Under the pieces are notes generated by a model that did no database searches, was not told the origin of the DNA, and saw only the letters and a program-made list of their open reading frames with translations. A DNA stretch of 64,000 nucleotides from Tsuneonella flava (GTDB taxonomy: Bacteria; Pseudomonadota; Alphaproteobacteria; Sphingomonadales; Sphingomonadaceae): assembly GCF_002870965.1 (NCBI RefSeq), contig NZ_PHSO01000011.1, positions 1 to 64,000 on the forward strand, read 5' to 3'. The position numbers were made by a program, and so were the translations under genes. This document shows, one piece after another, positions 56,559 through 64,000 of the stretch (position 1 is the stretch's first letter; each line of letters opens with the position of its first letter).

Positions 56559-58043
56559 ATGGCAAATCACTGGGTACACAGACTTGCGGTCGCTCTGTGC
56601 GGAGCGTTGGCGCTGGTCGGGTGCAAGCAATCGAGCGAGCCGTTTGCGCCCCCTCCCCGCGCCAATGATGCCATCGAAATCCCCGATGAAAGCTCTGTCA
56701 TCGCGGTGCCCATCACTGCTGATCTGTCGGGACTCGTCGATAATGTCGCGCGCCAGATACCGCGCACCCTTTACCAGATCGACCGCAAGGATCAGACCTG
56801 CGTTGCGTCCAAGAAGGTCAAGGTCGCCTTCGTCAAAGTTAAAACGCCCAAGATCAAGTGCGACATCGTCGGCACCGTGACCCGCGGGAACATGGCGATC
56901 TCCGGGCGCGGGCGGGACATCGTTGTGACCATGCCGATCCACGCCGAAGTCCACGCGAAAGATATTGCAGGCGTTCTCAAACAGGAAACTGCCACTGCCG
57001 ACGCCAATGTGCGCGCGGTAATACGCTTGTCTGTCGACAGTCGCTGGAACCCGCACGGCACGATCCGCATCAAGTACGACTGGATCAATACACCGCATAT
57101 CGACTTCCTCGGCCAGCGGATCGAATTCACGAAAGATGCGGACAAGGAACTGAAAGGCGTAGTCGCGAAGCTCGAACGCACTTTGCCACGCGAACTGGAG
57201 AAAATACACCTGCGGCGCGATATCGAACGGTTGTGGGGCGAAGCATTCACAGTGGTTCAACTCAACGAGAAAAACCCGCCAGTGTGGATGCGGATCGAGC
57301 CGCAGCAATTGCAGTATGGCGGCTATTCACTCTCCGGCAAGACGCTGAATCTCAAGCTGGGAATGACAGCCCGAACCCAGACTTTCGTTGGCGACAAGCC
57401 TGCACCCCCGGACAAAAAGCCACTGCCGCCACGCACACCTCTGTCGGAAACGCCCGGCAAGCTGGCATTCTTCATCCCGGTCGTGGCCGATTACGCAGAG
57501 CTGGAACCCGTTATCGCCAGGGCACTGAACAAACGGGCTGCCCGACCATTCAAAGTGCCCGGCATCGGCCCGGTGCAGGCCCGCTTCGGGAAGATAGAGG
57601 TTTACGGATCCACCGGCGGCCGCGTGGCCGTGGGCGCCACCTTCACGGCACAGCGGACCGACGGGAAATATGGTGCGGCCAACGGGACGGTCTGGCTCAC
57701 CGGCGTGCCGCATAACCAGCCGAATTCACGCAAAGTGTCGTTCAGCGATGTCTCGGTGACGGGCGACAGCGACCGAATGGAAACCGATATCCTGATGCGG
57801 CTTGCCAGTGCGCCGGGATATCAGCAGGCAATCGCCGATGCCCTGACACAGAATTTCGAAGGCGACTTCGATGATCTGAAAGGCAAGATCGAACGTGCGA
57901 TAGCGCGGCGCCGCGAAGGCGATCTGGTGATTCACGCCCGGATCGATGAAGTGAACACCGGAGAGCTGAAGGCGGCCGGACGCGGGTTGTATCTTCCGGT
58001 GCAGGGCTCCGCGACGACATCGATCACAGTGACCGCCCGCTGA
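56559..58043 (+). CDS. DUF4403-family lipoprotein
   Basis: A 494-residue protein with a lipoprotein signal (ALCGALALVGC). Its regular beta-alpha pattern, with SSVIAVPITADLSGLVDNVARQIP at the front and the YWINT-like and GKTLNLKLGMTARTQTF repeats, matches DUF4403, which is related to tubular lipid-binding/BPI-like proteins. Function not known, perhaps envelope lipid transfer. The next gene begins 270 bp downstream; that gap has no feature that I can support. Confidence 0.85.
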   Translation: MANHWVHRLAVALCGALALVGCKQSSEPFAPPPRANDAIEIPDESSVIAVPITADLSGLVDNVARQIPRTLYQIDRKDQTCVASKKVKVAFVKVKTPKIKCDIVGTVTRGNMAISGRGRDIVVTMPIHAEVHAKDIAGVLKQETATADANVRAVIRLSVDSRWNPHGTIRIKYDWINTPHIDFLGQRIEFTKDADKELKGVVAKLERTLPRELEKIHLRRDIERLWGEAFTVVQLNEKNPPVWMRIEPQQLQYGGYSLSGKTLNLKLGMTARTQTFVGDKPAPPDKKPLPPRTPLSETPGKLAFFIPVVADYAELEPVIARALNKRAARPFKVPGIGPVQARFGKIEVYGSTGGRVAVGATFTAQRTDGKYGAANGTVWLTGVPHNQPNSRKVSFSDVSVTGDSDRMETDILMRLASAPGYQQAIADALTQNFEGDFDDLKGKIERAIARRREGDLVIHARIDEVNTGELKAAGRGLYLPVQGSATTSITVTAR

Positions 58044-58316
58044 CCAGCCGGCCGATTGCAAACCTGCTGCGCCTAGCGCCTGAATTCGGGAGTAAATCCT
58101 GGAGAAGCCGATGTCTCTCAGGCCAACCGAAGAACCCGGCGCAATCGCGTTGGCGCAGCTGATCGAGAGAGAGCTGGGATAGCAGCTGATCCGTGATTAG
58201 CATGAGCAGGTACTGATCGCACATTCTGCACGTAAACAGATATTGCCGCTTCTCGGTTCGATATTGGGGACAATCCCGCTTTCCCCCCATCGCCTGATTC
58301 GGGTAAAGGCGAGCGT

Positions 58317-58985
58317 ATGATTTCCCCTGCTCTGCCCCCGTTTCTCGACCTTGCCGGCACGGCAATATTCGCGCTTACCGGTGCACTGCTGGCCGCCAGG
58401 CTACGCCAGACATTCGTGACAATGGCCTTCTTCGCGCTGGTAACCGGCGTCGGCGGCGGTTCTTTGCGGGATATGTTGCTGGGTGCACCGGCATTCTGGT
58501 TGCACAGCCCGTGGGTGGCGGCAGTGATCTTCGCAACCGCGCTGATGGCGTGGTTCACTCCGCGCAAATGGTGGGACAACGAATTGCTCGAATGGGCCGA
58601 TGCGATGGGGATGGCTGCTTTCGCGGTGCTGGGCGCAGCCAAGGCGCTGGCGTTTGGTGTCGCCCCGTTGCCTGCTGCGGTGCTGGGGATCGTCACCGGC
58701 TGCGCGGGCGGCGTGATCCGCGATGTCATCGCGGGCGAACCATCTATTCTGATGCGGCCAGAGCTCTATGTGACGGCAGCGGCGCTATCGGCAATGCTGA
58801 CAGTAGGCGGCGAAGTGGCGGGTCTGCCCGCCCTGATCGCGTGGAGTGTTGCATGGGCCGCCGGTTTCGCACTGCGTGGGGCAGCAATCCGCTGGCGGCT
58901 CGCCTTGCCATCATATCGAGAGGGCAAGGAACAAGACGAGACCAGTGCACCGGCAGATCCGCCGCCCGCGAAGAACGATCGTTAG
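58317..58985 (+). CDS. Trimeric intracellular cation channel (TRIC/UPF0126) family protein
   Basis: A 222-residue protein with seven hydrophobic segments. Family motifs GVGGGSLRDMLLG and GCAGGVIRDVIAGEPS (two GG..RD repeats) are diagnostic. Bacterial TRIC homologues are K+-permeable channels. A short acidic tail follows. It faces the next minus-strand gene (convergent). Confidence 0.92.
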   Translation: MISPALPPFLDLAGTAIFALTGALLAARLRQTFVTMAFFALVTGVGGGSLRDMLLGAPAFWLHSPWVAAVIFATALMAWFTPRKWWDNELLEWADAMGMAAFAVLGAAKALAFGVAPLPAAVLGIVTGCAGGVIRDVIAGEPSILMRPELYVTAAALSAMLTVGGEVAGLPALIAWSVAWAAGFALRGAAIRWRLALPSYREGKEQDETSAPADPPPAKNDR

Positions 58986-59003
58986 GTCCAGGACCTAAGC
59001 CGA

Positions 59004-59810
59004 TCAACCGTTGAAGTCAGGCTGCTCCGCAGTCGAGTAACGCCCGTCGTCAGCTTCATTGCCAATCGGGCCACCGGGATAGGCCGGTGCAGCATTGCGA
59101 TCGATATCGCTATCGACCGCCGGGCTGGATGCACCGCCACCGGGCATGGCCGATTGATTCTGCCACGCCTGAGCATATCGCTCGCTACTCCACTGCCGGT
59201 CCTCCACCGCCCCGCGTGAGGACCGCCCGAAATCGATGCCGTCGATCCGGCCATCGCGCCCGACCATGCATGTGAAAGACGCACCCGTCGTCAGATTGCC
59301 TTCCACCCGCCAGCCTTCGCCGTACCGTTCGGCCGAATGGATGCTGTCGACCCGACCATTGCGCCCTGCGGCATCGGCACAGCTATCGACCGCGCGCCTC
59401 AATCCCCCACTGTCACCATACGGCGACCGATCAGGGCGGCTGCGATATTCGGGATAGCGATTGTCCGGGTAACGCGTATCGGGATAGCGGCTGTCGGGAT
59501 AAGTCCGGTTGCGATAGCGATCGTCGTTATCGCGCGAAGACTTGGTTACGGCGCTGGCCACCGCTGCAATTGCCCCAACCACCAGCAGACCGCCGATAAC
59601 ATCGCCTGCATCGATACGGTCGCGGCGGTAGTGGCGCCCCCACCGTCGCGAATGATCGGCATTGTCGGAATCGGCATGAAATCCACCGTTGGCGACGACA
59701 TCGCTGGCGATGGAAGCGTGCGGCATCTCCGCAGCGGCCAGCGGCGTCACGGCCATCGATGCGCTGGCCATCAGTGCAACGGCAGAGGCGAATTTGGAAT
59801 AAGCTGTCAT
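59004..59810 (-). CDS. Exported Arg/Asp/Tyr-repeat protein, copy 1
   Basis: A 268-residue protein. Signal peptide MTAYSKFASAVALMASASMAV, then a glycine-zipper helix (VIGGLLVVGAIAAVASAV), then five short repeats of the form RYPD-x (about 110-130), and a compact Cys-containing domain with SIHSAERYGEGWRVEGNL. ATG 59810 gives the best signal. It is a paralogue of the adjacent 59934-60533 gene. Function unknown. Confidence 0.75.
   Translation of the reverse strand: MTAYSKFASAVALMASASMAVTPLAAAEMPHASIASDVVANGGFHADSDNADHSRRWGRHYRRDRIDAGDVIGGLLVVGAIAAVASAVTKSSRDNDDRYRNRTYPDSRYPDTRYPDNRYPEYRSRPDRSPYGDSGGLRRAVDSCADAAGRNGRVDSIHSAERYGEGWRVEGNLTTGASFTCMVGRDGRIDGIDFGRSSRGAVEDRQWSSERYAQAWQNQSAMPGGGASSPAVDSDIDRNAAPAYPGGPIGNEADDGRYSTAEQPDFNG
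59443..59527 (-). repeat. Short tandem repeat encoding RYPD-type residues
   Basis: About five degenerate 15-bp units of the type CGGGATAGCG + variable, coding on the minus strand for RYPDS/T/N/E. Such repeats change length by slippage. The related gene at 59934-60533 has similar but more degraded repeats at about 60258-60342. Confidence 0.65.
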
Positions 59811-59933
59811 ATCAATGTCCCCATCCAAGGAGATCTGCGACAGAGTGCCGCATAGTGACGACGAAATTAGGCGGTCCAGGCTTGCGTAAGCCTGAACCGC
59901 CCCTTCGGTGGCTCGTTAGCGGGCGCGCTCAGA

Positions 59934-60533
59934 TCAGAGCCCACGGATGCCGCGGTAATCGAGATCGACGACGCGCCCGTGGCGCACTTCGCATTTGAAC
60001 TTGCCGCTGTCCCAACCGCGATAGCTGTTGTTCCAGCCACGGTAGTCGTTACCCCAGCCCGACCCGTAATGCCGGTCGCCCCGGCGCCAGTCGCGGCCCA
60101 TATTGTTCACCGCGATCCGGCCTTCAACCTTGTAGCCGTTACGTTTGCGATCAATATCGCGAATGTCGGTCACCCGCGCGCCGCGATAGCCATAGCGTTG
60201 CGCGTTGCGCTGTGCCGCGGCCACGCACTGCTGCACCGCATCGCGCGATCCGGCACGGGCGTAACGGTCGTTGCCATAGCGGTTGTCGTAACGGTTGCCG
60301 TAGTCATAGCGATCGTCATATCGGCCATCGCGGTAGCTGCGATCTTTGCCGATTGACGAAGCGACAGCCGCGATACCGCCGATAATCAGCGCCCCTGCAA
60401 TGATTTCACCTGCACCGATACCGTCATGATCGCGGTCGCGTGCCATAGCGGGGCTTACCGAAGCCATTGCCATCGCGCCAGCCGCGACGGCACCGATGGT
60501 TCCTTTGGCCAATGCGTTGGTCATGATCTTCAT
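59934..60533 (-). CDS. Exported Arg/Asp/Tyr-repeat protein, copy 2
   Basis: A 199-residue protein. Start ATG 60533 has GAGGAC upstream and gives MKIMTNALAKGTIGAVAAGAMAMASV, a signal peptide. A glycine-zipper helix (IIAGALIIGGIAAVASSIG) is followed by DxRYD/YGNR repeats and a Cys-containing domain (AVQQCVAAAQRNAQRYGYRG) with a C-terminal KFKCEVRHGRVVDLDY. It shares order with the 59004-59810 protein, so a local duplication is likely. Confidence 0.75.
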   Translation of the reverse strand: MKIMTNALAKGTIGAVAAGAMAMASVSPAMARDRDHDGIGAGEIIAGALIIGGIAAVASSIGKDRSYRDGRYDDRYDYGNRYDNRYGNDRYARAGSRDAVQQCVAAAQRNAQRYGYRGARVTDIRDIDRKRNGYKVEGRIAVNNMGRDWRRGDRHYGSGWGNDYRGWNNSYRGWDSGKFKCEVRHGRVVDLDYRGIRGL

Positions 60534-60665
60534 AGTGTCCTCACTTTCGGGCGGCGAAGGAGTGCCGCCTTGTGAAGACGTTGTAAGCGATTCGCGGTGT
60601 GGCATCCCTGAACTGGCAGTGCAGCCATCATTCATGTAATGCGCCACTTTTATGAACAGGCAAAG

Positions 60666-60699
60666 CAAAAGGCCGCGAGAGTTTCCTCTCACGGCCTTT
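60666..60699 (-). terminator. Rho-independent terminator of the rplQ operon
   Basis: On the minus strand AAAGGCCG(T)GAGAG pairs with CTCTC(G)CGGCCTTT and is followed by TTTTGCTTTG. This is a classical stem plus uridine-rich tail, about 45 bp after the rplQ stop. Confidence 0.88.
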
Positions 60700-60736
60700 C
60701 TCATTTCATCCCCTTTGAGCAGGGGCTAGGACGCGA

Positions 60737-61156
60737 TCAGGCGTCTTCGAATTCTTCTTCGTTCATGACCGGGCCGCTGTCCTGCCCCTTGGCATCGACA
60801 TCGCGGTCAACCAGTTCGATAATCGCAACCGGCGCGGCATCGCTGCCACGGATACCGGCCTTGATGATCCGGGTGTAGCCGCCTTCGCGATCAGAATAGC
60901 GTTCGGCCAGAACATCGAACAACTTCTTGAGCTGGGTCTCGTCGCCCAGACGGCTCATGGCCAGACGGCGGTTCGACAGGCCGCCTCGCTTGGCAAGCGT
61001 AATTAGCTTTTCGATGTAGGGGCGCAGTTCCTTGGCCTTCGGCGTAGTCGTCATGATCTGCTCATGCTTCACCAGCGCAGTGGCGAGGTTGCGAAGCAGC
61101 GCGGCGCGGTGGCCGGATTTACGCTGCAGCTTACGGCCGGAAAGTTTATGACGCAT
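60737..61156 (-). CDS. rplQ: 50S ribosomal protein L17
   Basis: A 139-residue protein beginning [20 protein letters not shown], the typical L17 opening. ATG 61156 follows AAGGA; the longer frame to 61225 is not needed. C-terminal acidic tail ([12 protein letters not shown]) is longer than in E. coli but common in alphaproteobacteria. Downstream of rpoA in the usual order. Confidence 0.97.
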   Translation of the reverse strand: MRHKLSGRKLQRKSGHRAALLRNLATALVKHEQIMTTTPKAKELRPYIEKLITLAKRGGLSNRRLAMSRLGDETQLKKLFDVLAERYSDREGGYTRIIKAGIRGSDAAPVAIIELVDRDVDAKGQDSGPVMNEEEFEDA

Positions 61157-61329
61157 ATCTATTCCTTCATTCGTAGGGGGCCCGTGCGAGGTAGCCCGAT
61201 CCAGGACCGATAAGGGACGGCCCATTGCCCTGATCGCGATACCCCGAAACGGTCCGGGGCATCAAACTGCCAGTGAAGCCCTGACAGCGTGAGCAGCCCC
61301 CGCACTATGCGAGGGCCGCACATAATTGC

Positions 61330-62382
61330 TTAGCCGAGCAGTTCCTGTTCGAGCTTCTTGGCCATTTCTTCGATATTTTCCGGCGGCCAGCCAGGGATGT
61401 CCATGCCGAGGCGCAGACCCATCGAGCTCAGGACTTCCTTGATCTCGTTGAGCGACTTGCGACCGAAGTTCGGCGTGCGGAGCATCTCGGCTTCGGTCTT
61501 CTGGACCAGGTCGCCGATGTAGATGATGTTGTCGTTCTTCAGGCAGTTGGCCGAACGCACCGACAGTTCCAGTTCGTCCACCTTCTTGAGCAGGTAACGG
61601 TTGAGCTGGTTGGTGTCGTTTTCTTCCGGCTGAGCGGCAACGCCGATCATCGGGCTGGAAGGCTGCGGAATGCCATCTTCGAAGTGGACGAACAGCGTGA
61701 GCTGATCCTGCAGGATACGCGCGGCATAGGCCAGCGCATCTTCCGGGGTCACGGTGCCATCGGTTTCGATCGTCAGGCTAAGCTTGTCAAAGTCGAGCTC
61801 CTGCCCAACGCGGGCGTTTTCAACTTTGTAGCTGACCTGACGGACCGGCGAATACAGCGAATCAACCGGGATCAGACCAATCGGCGCATCGGCCGGACGG
61901 TTGCTGACTGCCGGGACATAACCCTTGCCGGTATCGGCAGTGAGTTCCATGTTCAGCGTCGCACCATCGTCGAGATGGCACAGCACCAGATCCTTGTTCA
62001 TCACTTCGATGTCGCCCGAAACGGCGATATCGCCCGCCTTCACCGGGCCGGGTCCAGTGGCGGAAAGCTGAAGACGCTTAGCACCTTCGCCTTCCATCTT
62101 GAGGGCAATCTGCTTCACGTTCAGCACGATATCCGTCACGTCTTCACGCACACCGGCGAGCGACGAGAACTCATGCAGAACATTTTCGATCTTGATCGAA
62201 GTGATCGCGGCACCCTGAAGGCTGGAGAGCAGCACACGGCGCAGCGCATTGCCGAGCGTCAGGCCAAAGCCCCGCTCAAGCGGTTCGGCAACGAATGTTA
62301 CCTTACGACCCTTGGCGCCTTCTTTGACGTCGAGGGTATTGGGTTTCTTGAGTTCCTGCCAGTTCTTGGTGTTGACGGACAT
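61330..62382 (-). CDS. rpoA: RNA polymerase alpha subunit
   Basis: A 350-residue protein: N-terminal assembly domain ([27 protein letters not shown]) and C-terminal domain (about 265-340) with the DNA- and UP-element-binding region [20 protein letters not shown] and [14 protein letters not shown]. Length is normal. It lies between rpsK and rplQ in the alpha operon. Confidence 0.98.
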   Translation of the reverse strand: MSVNTKNWQELKKPNTLDVKEGAKGRKVTFVAEPLERGFGLTLGNALRRVLLSSLQGAAITSIKIENVLHEFSSLAGVREDVTDIVLNVKQIALKMEGEGAKRLQLSATGPGPVKAGDIAVSGDIEVMNKDLVLCHLDDGATLNMELTADTGKGYVPAVSNRPADAPIGLIPVDSLYSPVRQVSYKVENARVGQELDFDKLSLTIETDGTVTPEDALAYAARILQDQLTLFVHFEDGIPQPSSPMIGVAAQPEENDTNQLNRYLLKKVDELELSVRSANCLKNDNIIYIGDLVQKTEAEMLRTPNFGRKSLNEIKEVLSSMGLRLGMDIPGWPPENIEEMAKKLEQELLG

Positions 62383-62485
62383 GGATTTCCCCTGGGGTTA
62401 AATGCGGGCGGGACCGGCTGCGCTGGGCGGCGCGTCCGGTCCGTGAATGGCGGCGGGGCTCAACACCCCGCCGGGCAGGTACGGA

Positions 62486-62875
62486 TCAGACGCGACGACG
62501 TTTGGAAGGCCGAACCCCGTTGTGCGGGATCGGGGTCACGTCGCGGATCGAAGTAATGGTGAAGCCCACAGCCGCCAGACCGCGCAGCGCACTTTCACGA
62601 CCCGAACCCGGGCCCTTTACTTCGACTTCCAGCGTACGGACGCCATGCTCGGCAGCTTTCTTGCCAGCATCGTCGGCGGCAACCTGAGCTGCATAAGGAG
62701 TCGACTTGCGGCTACCCTTGAAGCCCATCATGCCTGCGCTGGACCAGCTGATAGCATTGCCCTGCGCGTCTGTGATGGTGATCATCGTGTTGTTGAAGCT
62801 GGCGTTGATGTGGGCAACACCGCTCGAAATGTTCTTCTTATCGCGACGCCTGATACGGCCGGGTTCGCGTGCCAT
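62486..62875 (-). CDS. rpsK: 30S ribosomal protein S11
   Basis: A 129-residue protein with [20 protein letters not shown] and [13 protein letters not shown], which are S11 signatures. Second gene of the operon rpsM-rpsK-rpoA-rplQ. Confidence 0.98.
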   Translation of the reverse strand: MAREPGRIRRRDKKNISSGVAHINASFNNTMITITDAQGNAISWSSAGMMGFKGSRKSTPYAAQVAADDAGKKAAEHGVRTLEVEVKGPGSGRESALRGLAAVGFTITSIRDVTPIPHNGVRPSKRRRV

Positions 62876-62926
62876 GATGGTATTCCTCTATCTCTACGGA
62901 TGAAGTGAAGTAGCGGGGAGCCCGGC

Positions 62927-63295
62927 TTACTTCTTCTTCCCGGCGATCGGCTTGGCCTTACCCTTGCGGGTACGGGCATTGGTGTGGGTGCGCTGTCCGC
63001 GAACGGGCAAACCCGAACGGTGACGCAGACCACGATACGAACGCAGGTCCATCAGACGCTTGATGTTCATCGCGGTGTCGCGACGCAGGTCGCCTTCCAC
63101 GCGGTGATCGGCGTCGATCGCTTCACGGATCTGCAGGACTTCCGCATCGGTCAGGTCCTGAACCCGACGCGCATGGTCAATCCCCAGCTTGTCGGCGATC
63201 TTGACGGCGGTCGTGCGACCGATCCCGTGAATGTAGGTGAGCGCAATAATAACGCGCTTGTTGGTGGGGAGGTTTACCCCGGCAATACGAGCCAC
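62927..63295 (-). CDS. rpsM: 30S ribosomal protein S13
   Basis: A 122-residue protein beginning [26 protein letters not shown] and ending in a Lys/Arg-rich tail ([15 protein letters not shown]), as usual for S13. Starts the visible alpha operon. The 290 bp upstream have no gene that I can support; adk or secY, common neighbours, are not seen. Confidence 0.98.
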   Translation of the reverse strand: MARIAGVNLPTNKRVIIALTYIHGIGRTTAVKIADKLGIDHARRVQDLTDAEVLQIREAIDADHRVEGDLRRDTAMNIKRLMDLRSYRGLRHRSGLPVRGQRTHTNARTRKGKAKPIAGKKK

Positions 63296-63585
63296 TTAAT
63301 TCTCCATGCTCCACAGAGGCTTGACCGACCAACTTACGAAGGGCGGCAGACCCCTATCTCAACGCTGCAACTTCTCGACAAGGCGGATGCCCTGACGGCA
63401 AAAAGCCCGGTTGGCGCGCTTTCGGCTGCCGCCTGCCGGACCGATTCCGTCATGTCGAAGAACGCGGCGCTTACGGGGATTTTCCTGCCTCGTCAACAGC
63501 CTTGCACACGATTACTGAGGCAAGAGCGCATATGGGCACCGCAAGCCGTTGTGCAACTCTGCATTACTACGCAACAGCGTGCGCG

Positions 63586-64000
63586 TCAAAGCGCGTCGGG
63601 ATCCTTCGCTTCGGGGGCTACATTACCATCGGCCTTGCCGCTCTGCTTATCCGGCTCATCATTCAGCTTCTCGTTCGCGAGCGCATCGAGCGCAGCCCCC
63701 ACATCCGCCGCATCGTCCGGCAACAATGGGTCGGAGCCAGCATCCTGTTCCACCTTATCGAGCTTATCCTCCCCGGCCTCTATTCGTCCCAACTTGTCCG
63801 CCAACCCATTGAGTTGCTGGCTCATCACGCCGTCAACCGCCTTCGATATCGTGTCTGGAGGATACCGGAGCACTCCGCCCACGACATACTCCCACACTAT
63901 GCGCGTGCCCCCTTCGTCGGCGGCCTTCATCGTAATGGTCAGAACACCTTGCACAGGCTCACTCTGCAAAGGCCCCAGCGCACCACGCATACGCAGCGCC
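63586..64000 (-). CDS. SRPBCC-superfamily protein, C-terminal part, continues past the window
   Basis: The frame is open to base 64000, so the start lies outside. About 138 residues are visible; the pattern LRMRGALGPLQSEPVQGVLTITM, RIVWEYVVGGVLRYPPDTI fits the end of an SRPBCC (START-like) lipid-binding domain, followed by a long acidic, disordered tail rich in Asp, Glu, Lys and Ala. Ligand unknown. Confidence 0.7.
   Translation of the reverse strand, partial: ALRMRGALGPLQSEPVQGVLTITMKAADEGGTRIVWEYVVGGVLRYPPDTISKAVDGVMSQQLNGLADKLGRIEAGEDKLDKVEQDAGSDPLLPDDAADVGAALDALANEKLNDEPDKQSGKADGNVAPEAKDPDAL

Overview
The window is about 63% GC and looks like an alphaproteobacterial chromosome, most likely order Sphingomonadales and close to Erythrobacteraceae. 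This is inferred from the style of the ribosomal, RNA polymerase, SucA, HemF and stringent-response proteins, from several short sphingomonad-type hypothetical genes, and from the palindromic intergenic repeats. No database was searched.

Layout. (1) 1-9587: surface and pilus block, with the C-terminal part of a large outer-membrane barrel-like protein, a DUF11 surface protein, a small membrane protein, and a TadG/TadE/TadE set. (2) 9684-19255: housekeeping genes: tRNA-Ser(GGA), a minimal zincin, a cyclophilin, the relA/spoT-VOC-trmL operon, an M1 aminopeptidase lipoprotein, hemF divergent from pdeM, infC with a probable AUA start, and a lipoprotein. (3) 19471-26430: a DASS transporter, a PLP sulfur enzyme behind a structured leader RNA, an MBL hydrolase, an S24 repressor divergent from a tiny Cro-like gene, and RlpA. 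(4) 26583-29710: accessory island with a clade-specific HTH protein and, in clearly AT-richer DNA, a reverse transcriptase preceded by about 270 nt of structured non-coding DNA. (5) 29764-47238: uvrA, poxB, thpR, an M3 peptidase, the btuB-btuF-btuC-btuD vitamin B12 uptake operon under a cobalamin riboswitch, a SleB-type hydrolase and a GGDEF/EAL protein. (6) 47484-55394: TCA cluster mdh-sucD-sucA-sucB-lpdA, interrupted by a palindrome-flanked GIY-YIG pseudogene. (7) 55400-60533: a MITE-like element, a half-size SEDS-like protein, a DUF4403 lipoprotein, a TRIC-type channel and two tandem Arg/Asp/Tyr-repeat proteins. (8) 60737-64000: rpsM-rpsK-rpoA-rplQ and the end of an SRPBCC protein.

Most interesting system: the reverse transcriptase at 28241-29710 resembles DRT2/UG2 anti-phage reverse transcriptases. 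In published DRT2 systems an upstream ncRNA is copied into tandem cDNA repeats that assemble a promoter and an endless ORF. Here the minus strand of the upstream region is stop-free in one frame and carries a GGAGG ribosome site and an ATG. It also has an orphan -35 (TTGACA, 28041-28036) lying downstream of a -10 (TATACT, 28168-28163). Joining copies head to tail with the ideal 17-bp spacer gives a repeat of exactly 150 bp, a multiple of three. Each repeat would encode 50 residues without a stop. This is a testable prediction of a toxic repeat gene that exists only after reverse transcription.
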